The notes below the pieces were generated by a model. The model had not been told where the DNA came from. It searched no databases and saw nothing but the letters and a program-made list of their open reading frames with translations. This document shows, one piece after another, positions 1 through 6,204 of a stretch of DNA of 6,624 nt (position 1 is the stretch's first letter; each line of letters begins with the position of its first letter). Location of the stretch: positions 1 to 6,624 of the forward strand of contig CAIVAX010000307.1 in assembly GCA_903903935.1 (NCBI GenBank), in the 5' to 3' direction. Source of the DNA: an uncultured Hyphomicrobiales bacterium (GTDB lineage: Bacteria > Pseudomonadota > Alphaproteobacteria > Rhizobiales > Beijerinckiaceae). The translations under genes and the position numbers were made by a program.

Positions 1-1
1 C

Positions 2-379
2 CAGCATATTGCCGATCACGCCGGTTGCGCGCTTCTTGCGGCCAATGCGCCAGAGCCAAACTTTCTGCAGGGATTAAAGGCCATTCGTGGCCAGCATGTG
101 TTGATTCTGCGGGCCGGTCTTATTCCTGACTCTGGTTTTGCCGATGAACTGGCCGATTGTTTGGTCGAGCGTGTGGGCACATGTATCATGCGCGAACAAC
201 CGCAGACGATTGTGCAACGCCTGCTGCCAAACGTGGCACCTGTTGGCGGTTTATTGGTAAGCAAGGATTTGCTGCTTCAGCATGCTGACAAAGTCAGACG
301 CCAGGTTGATCTTGGCACTCTAATGCGCGTGGTGAGCCCTAAAAGAGTTTTACGGGCCAGATTGCGCCGCGCGCAATAG
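2..379 (+). CDS. Probable family 2 glycosyltransferase, C-terminal part (5' end outside window)
   Basis: The open frame runs from the left edge to a TAG stop at 377-379, giving 125 residues with no start in view. The segment 'GLKAIRGQHVLILRAGLIPDSGF' (residues about 25-47) resembles the part of GT-A fold family 2 transferases where a residue run reading 'aRGdwlLfLdaG..l..gW' closes the nucleotide-sugar site. The later 'PVGGLLVSKDLL' resembles the acceptor-side 'gqGlliSrelyd' stretch, and the basic tail 'PKRVLRARLRRAQ' resembles the ending of small glycosyltransferases related to TIGR04283. These are resemblances recalled from the family; the DxD metal motif would lie upstream of the window. 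The product would move a sugar from a nucleotide donor to an unknown acceptor in the cytoplasm. It faces moaB tail to tail. If the call is wrong, it is a conserved hypothetical protein. Confidence 0.55.
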   Translation, partial: QHIADHAGCALLAANAPEPNFLQGLKAIRGQHVLILRAGLIPDSGFADELADCLVERVGTCIMREQPQTIVQRLLPNVAPVGGLLVSKDLLLQHADKVRRQVDLGTLMRVVSPKRVLRARLRRAQ

Positions 380-383
380 AGCC

Positions 384-938
384 TCAGCCTTTGAGCTTGC
401 CGCGTTTGAGATGTTCATCCAGCCGCGGCATGATTTCGACAAAATTGCAGGGCCGATAGCGATAATCCAATTGCTGCGCCAAAATCCCATCCCATGCATC
501 TTTGCAAGCGCCGGGGGATCCCGGCAGTCCAAACACAAAAGTTGTTCCAATCAATCCGGCCGTGGCGCGCGATTGAATGGTGGATGTGCCAATTTTAGCA
601 AAGCTGATCTGATGAAAGACGATGGAAAATCCATCCATATGTTTATCGAACAAGGGCTCCAACGCCTCGGGCGTCACATCGCGTCCCGTAAAACCTGTGC
701 CGCCGGTTGTCAGAATAACATCCACGCCCGCATCTCCAACCCAAGCTTTGACTTGCGATTGAATGGCGCTGACATCATCGGTGACAATGGCGCGTGCGGC
801 CAGATGATGTCCCGCCTCTTGCAGACGCGCCACTAAAGTATCTCCCGATCGATCATCCTTGATTGCGCGCGTATCCGAGACAGTCAGAACAGCAATATTG
901 AGAGGAACAAAACTAAGGCTTTCATCTATGCCGGGCAT
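384..938 (-). CDS. moaB: Molybdenum cofactor biosynthesis protein MoaB
   Basis: This cytoplasmic protein of the MoaB/MogA family (MoCF_biosynth fold) is involved in the late step of molybdenum cofactor synthesis, where the dithiolene molybdopterin is adenylated before metal insertion; in organisms with a separate MogA the exact role of MoaB is less clear. With the start at 938 it has 184 residues, close to the family's usual size. Visible motifs are '[13 protein letters not shown]' (12-24), the molybdopterin-binding 'TTGGTG' (78-83) followed by 'GRDVTPEA' (85-92), and '[13 protein letters not shown]' (137-149). The frame stays open back to an ATG at 989, but that would overlap ypfJ by 44 bases and add 17 residues unlike the family, so 938 is preferred. 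An AGG Shine-Dalgarno-like element lies 6 bases upstream and overlaps the ypfJ stop codon. It is probably the last gene of the minus-strand run. Confidence 0.93.
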   Translation of the reverse strand: MPGIDESLSFVPLNIAVLTVSDTRAIKDDRSGDTLVARLQEAGHHLAARAIVTDDVSAIQSQVKAWVGDAGVDVILTTGGTGFTGRDVTPEALEPLFDKHMDGFSIVFHQISFAKIGTSTIQSRATAGLIGTTFVFGLPGSPGACKDAWDGILAQQLDYRYRPCNFVEIMPRLDEHLKRGKLKG

Positions 939-945
939 GGGAGGC

Positions 946-1851
946 CTATTTTGAAAATGTGTTGCAGGAATTGATCTGGCCGCTTTCAAGCCCGATCTTC
1001 AACCATTGTGTACGCTGGCTTGCAGAGCCATGGGTAAAGCTATCAGGAACAACGCGCCGATTGGCCGCTTGCTGCAAGCGATCATCACCAATGGCTTGGG
1101 CCGTGGCAATGGCTTTTTCGACATCGCCCTTTTCCAATATGTTCCATTTTTGATCGGCATTGGCAGCCCAGACTCCCGCCAGACAATCGGCCATCAGTTC
1201 AAGTTTGACCGATAACGCATTAGCCTGCGCCTGATTTGTGGCTTGCTGTTGCGCGGCATGCACTTTTGGCAATATGCCCAACTGGTTTTCAATGTGATGT
1301 CCCATCTCATGGGCAATCACATAAGCATAAGCAAAATCACCACCGCCACCAAAGCGCCGCTTCATATCGTTGAAAAAAGATGTGTCGAGGTAAATCTTGC
1401 GATCCCCCGGGCAATAAAACGGCCCCATTGCTGATTGTGCTGCGCCACAGGCTGATTGCGTCGCGCCATCAAACATCACCAATTTGGGAGCGACAAATTT
1501 AATGCCCTTTTGCGCTGGCAGAATATCGCTCCAGACATCTTCATTCTCAGCCAATACAGCGGCCACAAAGCGACCAATCTGATCGCTGGGTGCGCTGGCC
1601 TGTGTCTGCGCGCGTGGGGCAGATTGCACTTGCTGGGTTTGCGGTGCCGCGCGATGGGCAATCATCTCTGCCCCGCCAATCAGCAAGCGCGGATCAATGC
1701 CCAGTGCATAGCCTAAAAGACCCAGCACTATGATCGTGCCAAGACCAAGACCGCCACCACCTCCGCCCATAGGCAGGCTGAAGCCCGAGCCTTCGTCTTC
1801 GCCGCGTCGATCTTCAATATTGTCAGATGCGCGAAAATCTTCCCATTTCAT
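946..1851 (-). CDS. ypfJ: YpfJ-type membrane-anchored neutral zinc metallopeptidase
   Basis: The 301-residue protein belongs to the YpfJ/Zn_peptidase family (PF04228). It begins with the family signature 'MKWEDFRASDNIEDRRG', then a glycine-rich linker (29-38) and one hydrophobic segment (about 36-53) that should anchor it in the inner membrane with the bulk in the periplasm. After an Ala/Gln/Ser-rich spacer (about 66-90) comes the peptidase domain with 'HEMGHH' at 181-186, an HExxH zinc site. 'ELMADCLAG' (218-226) probably supplies the third ligand, Glu218. 'SFTHGSASQR' (271-280) and the C-terminal 'SCNTF' are also family hallmarks, and Cys135/Cys147 sit in the usual places. The substrate of the family is not established. 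The ATG at 1851 is preceded by only a weak GAG element. The stop lies 7 bases before the moaB start, so the two are probably co-transcribed. I see no missing active-site residue. Confidence 0.95.
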   Translation of the reverse strand: MKWEDFRASDNIEDRRGEDEGSGFSLPMGGGGGGLGLGTIIVLGLLGYALGIDPRLLIGGAEMIAHRAAPQTQQVQSAPRAQTQASAPSDQIGRFVAAVLAENEDVWSDILPAQKGIKFVAPKLVMFDGATQSACGAAQSAMGPFYCPGDRKIYLDTSFFNDMKRRFGGGGDFAYAYVIAHEMGHHIENQLGILPKVHAAQQQATNQAQANALSVKLELMADCLAGVWAANADQKWNILEKGDVEKAIATAQAIGDDRLQQAANRRVVPDSFTHGSASQRTQWLKIGLESGQINSCNTFSK

Positions 1852-1947
1852 GTCAAATCTCGAGTCAGCGTAATTTCAAGTCAGGATAAGTAAGGCGTAA
1901 GAGTCAATTTTAACAGCCTAGCGTCATGAACAATAGATCAGCCTGCC
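1852..1947 (-). promoter_or_regulatory. Intergenic region upstream of ypfJ with three TGACT repeats
   Basis: These 96 bases separate the glycosylase stop from the ypfJ start. On the minus strand the word TGACT occurs three times (plus-strand positions 1902-1906, 1879-1883 and 1863-1867), and a TGAC directly abuts the ypfJ ATG. The first copy is part of TTGACT (1902-1907), a five-of-six match to a -35 box, but I find no good -10 at 16-18 bases from it. The region may carry a promoter for ypfJ-moaB or a binding site for a regulator. No terminator for the glycosylase gene is evident. Confidence 0.25.
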
Positions 1948-2823
1948 TCATATCTGATCAAGCGCCTTGCGCAATTCAAGCATGTCACGCCAGACGAGTT
2001 TTTTATGTGCGGGCTGGCGCAGCAAATAGCTGGGATGGAGTGTCGCCATAGCCTGCAGCGAGCTGGAACCTACTGACAAACTCACCCATTTGCCGCGTGA
2101 TTTCATAATTCCATCTTTGATGTCGAGCAGCGATTGCGCTGCGCTTGCGCCCAGACAGATCACAAGTTCGGGTCCGACAAGTTCAATTTGCCTGTGCAGA
2201 AATGGCAGGCAAATAGCCGCCTCTTGCAGGCTCGGCGTGCGATTGCCCGGTGGCCGCCAAGGCACGCTATTGACGATATAAACCTGCGTGCGATCAAGCT
2301 GGATGGCGGCAAGCATGCGATCCAGCAATTGCCCCGCGCGCCCCATAAAGGGCAGGCCTGTTTGATCATCCTCAGCGCCCGGCGCTTCGCCCACCAGCAT
2401 CACCCGCGCCTTGGGATTGCCGTCGGCAAAGACAAGGCGGCTGGCTGTGCGTTTGAGCCCGCAGCCCTCAAAGCGCTCCATCGCCTCTTGCAAGGCGGCC
2501 AGATCACCAGCCGCTTGCGCCAGCTGGCGCGCCTCCAGCGCTGCCTGATCGGGCGGCGGAGGGGGAGGGGGTGCCATCAGGCTGGTCGTGATCAAGCTTG
2601 GCTTTGGGCCCGGGGCCCGATTTTTCTGGATCAGCGGCTCAATTGGCGCAGAAGGGCGCGCCAATGGGGCGCTTGCGGCCTTGATGTGCTGCGCATCAGC
2701 AAAGCGATCATGCGGGGCCTCATCAATGCCCAGATCGACGCCCATATCGGCATACCAGCGCAGCAGGCCTAACAGCTCAGCTGGGTCTGGCACGGGATCG
2801 GGACTGGAAACAAGATCGGACAT
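1948..2823 (-). CDS. Uracil-DNA glycosylase, family 4-like, with incomplete Fe-S cysteine set
   Basis: This enzyme removes uracil from DNA, leaving an abasic site for base excision repair. It has 291 residues. The first 115 or so form an alphaproteobacterial-type extension ('LLRWYADMGVD', 20-30) and a Pro/Ala-rich linker with seven consecutive prolines (85-91). The catalytic domain follows: motif 'VGEAPGAED' (144-152), 'GLPFMGRAGQLLDRML' (156-171), 'NSVPWRPPGNRTP' (185-197) and the DNA-intercalating 'HPSYLLRQP' (263-271). Family 4 enzymes bind a [4Fe-4S] cluster with four cysteines; here only Cys121 and Cys205 remain, while the other two positions are Phe118 and Trp189. The KRRIH insert of UdgX is absent. 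The ATG at 2823 has no clear Shine-Dalgarno sequence, but the conserved N-terminal segment just inside it supports this start. It diverges from the ETF-ubiquinone oxidoreductase gene. Confidence 0.93.
   Translation of the reverse strand: MSDLVSSPDPVPDPAELLGLLRWYADMGVDLGIDEAPHDRFADAQHIKAASAPLARPSAPIEPLIQKNRAPGPKPSLITTSLMAPPPPPPPDQAALEARQLAQAAGDLAALQEAMERFEGCGLKRTASRLVFADGNPKARVMLVGEAPGAEDDQTGLPFMGRAGQLLDRMLAAIQLDRTQVYIVNSVPWRPPGNRTPSLQEAAICLPFLHRQIELVGPELVICLGASAAQSLLDIKDGIMKSRGKWVSLSVGSSSLQAMATLHPSYLLRQPAHKKLVWRDMLELRKALDQI
2551..2571 (-). repeat. C-rich tract encoding seven consecutive prolines in the glycosylase linker
   Basis: The 21 bases are C-rich on the coding strand (codons CCC, CCT, CCG) and correspondingly G-rich on the plus strand, with runs of 3, 2, 2, 5 and 5 guanines separated by single bases. 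They encode Pro85-Pro91 in the linker before the catalytic domain. A proline run of this length is a known trigger of ribosome stalling relieved by elongation factor P. The G runs could fold into a weak two-layer quadruplex, but this is uncertain. Confidence 0.6.
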
Positions 2824-2843
2824 GGAAAATGATTACCATGCGA

Positions 2844-2870
2844 TTGGCACAGAGGCGATTCCCCTTTAAT
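2844..2870 (+). promoter_or_regulatory. Candidate sigma-70-type promoter for ETF-ubiquinone oxidoreductase
   Basis: TTGGCA (2844-2849) matches the -35 consensus at five of six positions and TTTAAT (2865-2870) matches the -10 at five of six. The spacer is 15 bases, slightly short. Transcription would begin near 2877, giving a leader of roughly 35-45 bases before the start codon. It lies in the 90-base divergent region shared with the glycosylase gene, for which I could not find an equally good promoter on the other strand. Confidence 0.45.
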
Positions 2871-2887
2871 CGGAAAGACGAGACGCT

Positions 2888-2901
2888 GGCCCTTTCGGGC
2901 C
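2888..2901 (+). other. Small GC-rich hairpin in the ETF-QO leader
   Basis: GGCCC (2888-2892) and GGGCC (2897-2901) form a perfect five-base-pair stem around the tetraloop TTTC. No T run follows, so it is not a terminator. It sits in the predicted 5' leader, a few bases before the Shine-Dalgarno element at 2909-2913, where it could stabilise the message or affect ribosome access. A hairpin this small can occur by chance. Confidence 0.35.
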
Positions 2902-2908
2902 CGCGAGT

Positions 2909-2913
2909 AGAGG
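2909..2913 (+). promoter_or_regulatory. Ribosome binding site AGAGG before ETF-QO; start codon ambiguous
   Basis: AGAGG abuts the ATG at 2914 with no spacing, leaves 3 bases before a second in-frame ATG at 2917, and leaves 9 bases before an in-frame GTG at 2923. The usual spacing of about 5-9 bases favours the GTG, which would shorten the protein by three residues. The site does not decide between the candidates with certainty. Confidence 0.4.
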
Positions 2914-4602
2914 ATGATGATTGTGATCAATTCTGGCCAGACGCTCCCTGACCGTGAGAGCATGGATTTTGATGTGGTGATCGTGGGCGCCGGTCCCGCT
3001 GGTCTGGCCGCCGCCATTCGTCTCAAACAAATTGCGCCAGAGCTCAGCGTCGTCCTAGTTGAAAAAGGCTCGGAAGTTGGCGCCCATATTCTTTCAGGCG
3101 CGGTGATTGATCCCATTGGCCTGGATCGCCTCTTGCCTGATTGGCGGGAAGATGCCGATCGCCCACTCACCACGCCAGTGGTGGAAGATTGTTTCTACAT
3201 GCTGGGCCCGGCGGGCGGTTTGCGTTTGCCTAATTTTCTGATGCCGCCCTTGATGAATAATCATGGCAATTTTGTTGGCTCGCTGGGCAATGTCGCGCGT
3301 TATCTCGCGCAAAAGGCCGAGGCCTTGGGTGTGGAAATTTATCCCGGTTTTGCCGCTGCCGAAATTCTCTATGGTGACAAGGGGGAAGTGCTAGGCATTG
3401 CCACAGGCGATATGGGCCTTGGCAAATCAGGAGAGATGAAATCCGGCTTTACCCGCGGCATGGAATTGCGTGGCAAATATACTTTCTTTGCTGAAGGGGC
3501 GCGCGGCTCTTTGAGCAAGCAAGTGATCGCGCGCTATCATCTTGATGAGGGGCGCGAGCTGCAGAAATATGGCCTTGGTATTAAAGAGCTCTGGCAGATT
3601 GATCCGGCGCTGCATCGCCCCGGTCTGGTGCAGCATTCTTTTGGTTGGCCGCTTGATGGCTCAACGGGCGGCGGCTCTTTCCTCTATCATCTTGAAGATG
3701 GATTGGTGTCTGTCGGCTTTGTGGTGCATCTCAACTATAGCAATCCCACACTCTCGCCCTTTGATGAATTTCAACGCTTCAAAACCCATCCCTTCATTGC
3801 GCCCACATTTGAAGGCGGCAAGCGCATTGCCTATGGCGCGCGGGCGCTGACGGAAGGCGGCTGGCAATCCACGCCGCGTCTGACCTTCCCCGGCGGCGCT
3901 TTGCTGGGTTGCGCGGCAGGCTTTGTCAATGTGCCGCGCATTAAGGGCTCGCATAATGCCATTCTCTCGGGTCTCTTGGCGGCAGAAAAAGCCGCCGAGG
4001 CTTTGGCGCAGGGCCGCGCACATGATGAGCTTTCAAGCTATGAGGACAGCTGGCGGGCTTCGGACATCGGCCGCGATCTCAAGCGCGTGCGCAATGTCAA
4101 ACCGCTCTGGTCTAAATTTGGCACCTATCTGGGCATTGCTTTGGGTGGTCTGGATATGTGGACCAATCAAATCTTTGGCCTGTCCCTGTTTGGCACATTG
4201 GGGCATGGCAAAGCCGATCATGCCAGCCTGAAAACCATCAATCAGGTTACGCCCATCGTCTATCCCAAACCCGATGGCAAGCTCACCTTTGATAAGCCCT
4301 CCAGTGTGTTTCTCTCCAACACCAATCATGAGGAAGACCAGCCGGTCCATCTGCGCCTCACGCATGAGGCTATTCCCGTGCGCGACAATCTGCCCATTTA
4401 TGGCGAACCAGCAAGGCTCTATTGCCCGGCGGGGGTCTATGAAATCGTTTATGGCGATGAGGCCGCCAAAACCGATCCGCGCTTTGTGATCAATGCGCAA
4501 AATTGCGTCCATTGCAAAACCTGCGACATTAAGGATCCAGCCCAAAATATTAACTGGACGGTGCCGGAGGCGGGCGGCGGCCCCAATTATCCCAATATGT
4601 GA
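2914..4602 (+). CDS. Electron transfer flavoprotein-ubiquinone oxidoreductase (ETF-QO)
   Basis: This membrane-bound iron-sulfur flavoprotein accepts electrons from ETF, which collects them from acyl-CoA and other dehydrogenases, and reduces ubiquinone. The 562 residues match the usual bacterial length. An N-terminal FAD dinucleotide-binding motif 'VVIVGAGPAGLAAA' is at 21-34, ending its fold in 'VVLVEKG' (46-52), followed by the conserved 'GAHILSGAV' (56-64). 'GLGIKELW' (220-227), 'HSFGWPLDGSTGGGSFLYH' (241-259) and 'GCAAGFVNVPRIKGSHNAIL' (332-351) are family blocks around the flavin and quinone sites. The C-terminal ferredoxin-like domain holds the four [4Fe-4S] ligands Cys504, Cys531, Cys534 and Cys537. 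No key residue is missing. Other possible starts are ATG 2917 and GTG 2923. The etfA/etfB partners are not in this window. A candidate promoter precedes it and a probable terminator follows, so it may be transcribed alone. FixC-like proteins are related but lack this full C-terminal cysteine domain. Confidence 0.98.
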   Translation: MMIVINSGQTLPDRESMDFDVVIVGAGPAGLAAAIRLKQIAPELSVVLVEKGSEVGAHILSGAVIDPIGLDRLLPDWREDADRPLTTPVVEDCFYMLGPAGGLRLPNFLMPPLMNNHGNFVGSLGNVARYLAQKAEALGVEIYPGFAAAEILYGDKGEVLGIATGDMGLGKSGEMKSGFTRGMELRGKYTFFAEGARGSLSKQVIARYHLDEGRELQKYGLGIKELWQIDPALHRPGLVQHSFGWPLDGSTGGGSFLYHLEDGLVSVGFVVHLNYSNPTLSPFDEFQRFKTHPFIAPTFEGGKRIAYGARALTEGGWQSTPRLTFPGGALLGCAAGFVNVPRIKGSHNAILSGLLAAEKAAEALAQGRAHDELSSYEDSWRASDIGRDLKRVRNVKPLWSKFGTYLGIALGGLDMWTNQIFGLSLFGTLGHGKADHASLKTINQVTPIVYPKPDGKLTFDKPSSVFLSNTNHEEDQPVHLRLTHEAIPVRDNLPIYGEPARLYCPAGVYEIVYGDEAAKTDPRFVINAQNCVHCKTCDIKDPAQNINWTVPEAGGGPNYPNM

Positions 4603-4660
4603 GCGGGCAGGCGAGGATAATTATTTAACAAGAATGGTGTTTTCTACTCGCTTCATCTCC

Positions 4661-4690
4661 CTTGGCCGCCCTGGGCCCAAGTTTTGTTTT
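4661..4690 (+). terminator. Probable intrinsic terminator after ETF-QO
   Basis: CTTGGCC (4661-4667) pairs with GGCCCAAG (4674-4681) around the loop GCCCTG, with one unpaired C in the right arm. It is followed at once by TTTTGTTTT (4682-4690). Stem plus T run fits a Rho-independent terminator for the upstream gene, whose stop is about 58 bases away. The structure ends only 12 bases before the flippase start codon, so if that gene has its own promoter upstream, the same hairpin would sit in its leader. Confidence 0.55.
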
Positions 4691-4702
4691 GGTGGTTAGC
4701 GC

Positions 4703-6133
4703 ATGAAGGTTCTGGCCGCTTTTCTGGTCAATACGATCTTCAATTTTATGATCGGTCTGCTGGTCGCCAAATTTCTTGGCCCCGAGCAGTTTGGTCGCTT
4801 TGCGTTGGCCTTGAGCGTGGCCGCTTTCATCCAGAATATTGCGATTGACTGGATCCGCTTGGCGGCGGTGCGGTTTTACTCGCAACGCTCGCGCGAGACC
4901 AAGCCAGAATTACGCGCCACTCTGGATGTGGCCGCTGCCATCACCTCAACTGTGCTGGCCATGGGCGCCATTCTCTTCATTCTCTCCGGCATTGAACTGG
5001 TGCTGACACCCGCTTTGCTTGGCCTTGCTGTGGCAGTATCCATTGCCAATGGCTTGTTTGATTATCGCACCGCCCTCATTCGCGCCCGCTTTCTCGATGG
5101 AGTGTATGCGCGGCTCGTTATGACCAAGAATTGTCTGGCCATTATTCTCACCGTCGGAGGGGCCTTGCTCACCGGCTCGGCCATGTTTGCTTTGGCGGGC
5201 GCCTGTTTGAGCATGGCGGGATCTTTATTCTTTGTGCGTGCCGCCGTCTCGGATCGCCAATCCCATCCCAGTCTGGCCAGTCTCGATCTGGCCCTTGAAT
5301 CGGCCAAATATAGTCTGCCGATCATTGCAGCCAATATTCTTTATCTCGCCATTGCGCTCGTCAATCGCGCTTTGGTGACTCAGCATTTTGGCTTTGCGGA
5401 AACAGGTCAATATTCGCTGGCCTATGATTTGGGTACGCGTTTGATTGCAGCCTTTGGCTCCGCGCTGGATGTTTTATTGTTTCAGATTGCCGTGCGGGCC
5501 TATGATCAACACGGCCAAGAGCGGGCGCTTGATCAAATCTCGCGCAATATGTCGATTGTGATTGCAGTTCTTTTGCCCGCTGCCGTGGGGCTCTGGTTCA
5601 TCGTGCCTAGTCTTGAACAAGTGCTGGTGCCCGAACTCTACCGTGGGCCCTTTGGGCATTATCTCAAACTCCAATTGCCCGGCCTATTGTGTTTTGGCTT
5701 GATGAATTTTGCCATCAATCCTGTCTTTCAGATTGTCAAAATGACACGTCCGCTGATCACTGCGGCTGTGACGGCCTGTGTGGCCAATGGCGTGTTACTT
5801 CTCACTCTGCCTGATACCTCAGATGCCTATAATTATGCGCTGGCGCAGGCTGGCTCGCTGATCGTTGCTATGATCAGTCTGTTGATCTTTGCAGCTGTGC
5901 ATTCGCCGCGCTGGCCAAGGGCGCGTGATCTTTGTCTCTCGCTCTTGGGCGTGATCTGTATGGCCCTTGCCCTCTGGCCTCTGCACTATTGGCCGGCTGG
6001 TTTGGAGACTTTGGGCGCGCAATTGCTGCTGGGCAGCCTCGTCTATAGCCTCTTTGTGTTGATCTTTGATATTGCTGGTCTGCGCTCTCTCGTCCTCAAA
6101 CGCCTACAGCTCTCTCCCCCGTCCGTCTTGTAA
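4703..6133 (+). CDS. Polysaccharide flippase-like membrane protein (MOP superfamily, Wzx/PST type)
   Basis: The 476-residue protein is almost entirely hydrophobic, with about 12-14 predicted membrane helices (for example near 2-24, 33-50, 74-94, 98-117, 143-161, 204-225, 283-302, 323-345, 351-370, 380-400, 408-429 and 436-459). The early 'VAKFLGPEQFGRFALALSVA' (21-40) is the typical helix 1-2 junction ('LG.e.fG.ya') of oligosaccharide flippases, which move lipid-linked sugar units across the inner membrane for LPS, capsule or exopolysaccharide. 'YSLAYDLGTRLIA' (237-249) fits the start of the second half. A TAG at 4697-4699 in the same frame limits the N-terminus, and GGTGG at 4691-4695 is a suitable ribosome binding site. 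No glycosyltransferase or polymerase gene adjoins it, so its substrate cannot be inferred. The family call is firm; the cargo is unknown. Confidence 0.85.
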   Translation: MKVLAAFLVNTIFNFMIGLLVAKFLGPEQFGRFALALSVAAFIQNIAIDWIRLAAVRFYSQRSRETKPELRATLDVAAAITSTVLAMGAILFILSGIELVLTPALLGLAVAVSIANGLFDYRTALIRARFLDGVYARLVMTKNCLAIILTVGGALLTGSAMFALAGACLSMAGSLFFVRAAVSDRQSHPSLASLDLALESAKYSLPIIAANILYLAIALVNRALVTQHFGFAETGQYSLAYDLGTRLIAAFGSALDVLLFQIAVRAYDQHGQERALDQISRNMSIVIAVLLPAAVGLWFIVPSLEQVLVPELYRGPFGHYLKLQLPGLLCFGLMNFAINPVFQIVKMTRPLITAAVTACVANGVLLLTLPDTSDAYNYALAQAGSLIVAMISLLIFAAVHSPRWPRARDLCLSLLGVICMALALWPLHYWPAGLETLGAQLLLGSLVYSLFVLIFDIAGLRSLVLKRLQLSPPSVL

Positions 6134-6140
6134 AGGGGCT

Positions 6141-6168
6141 TTGCCTTGGCCGAGTGATCGCCTATAAA
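6141..6168 (+). promoter_or_regulatory. Candidate sigma-70-type promoter for the substrate-binding protein gene
   Basis: TTGCCT (6141-6146, four of six -35 matches) and TATAAA (6163-6168, five of six -10 matches) are separated by 16 bases. They lie just after the flippase stop at 6131-6133 and about 35 bases before the next start codon. This suggests that the binding-protein gene begins its own transcription unit. No terminator for the flippase gene is visible in the gap. Confidence 0.5.
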
Positions 6169-6204
6169 AGATAACAAGAGTCAAAAGATTCATAGGGGGA
6201 CGCA

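Noticed and set aside
939..989. N-terminal extension of MoaB to an upstream ATG at 989
   Set aside because: The 17 added residues are the out-of-frame copy of the ypfJ C-terminus and do not resemble MoaB; the ATG at 938 gives the family's usual beginning and has an AGG site.
1741..1770. Glycine-rich low-complexity stretch in ypfJ as a possible unusual repeat
   Set aside because: A glycine-rich linker before the single membrane helix is normal for the YpfJ family.
1936..1959. Inverted repeat GATCAG / CTGATC at the glycosylase 3' end
   Set aside because: A six-base stem with a 12-base loop and no following T run is too weak to call a terminator, and half of it lies in coding sequence.
2134..2772. 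A 212-codon open frame on the plus strand opposite the glycosylase gene
   Set aside because: It is antisense to a gene with clear catalytic motifs, its translation has no recognisable domain and is rich in Arg/Ala/His, as expected for a codon-bias shadow in GC-rich DNA.
4033..4545. A 170-codon open frame on the minus strand inside the ETF-QO gene
   Set aside because: It covers the conserved C-terminal part including most of the Fe-S domain on the other strand; no promoter, ribosome site or family resemblance supports it.
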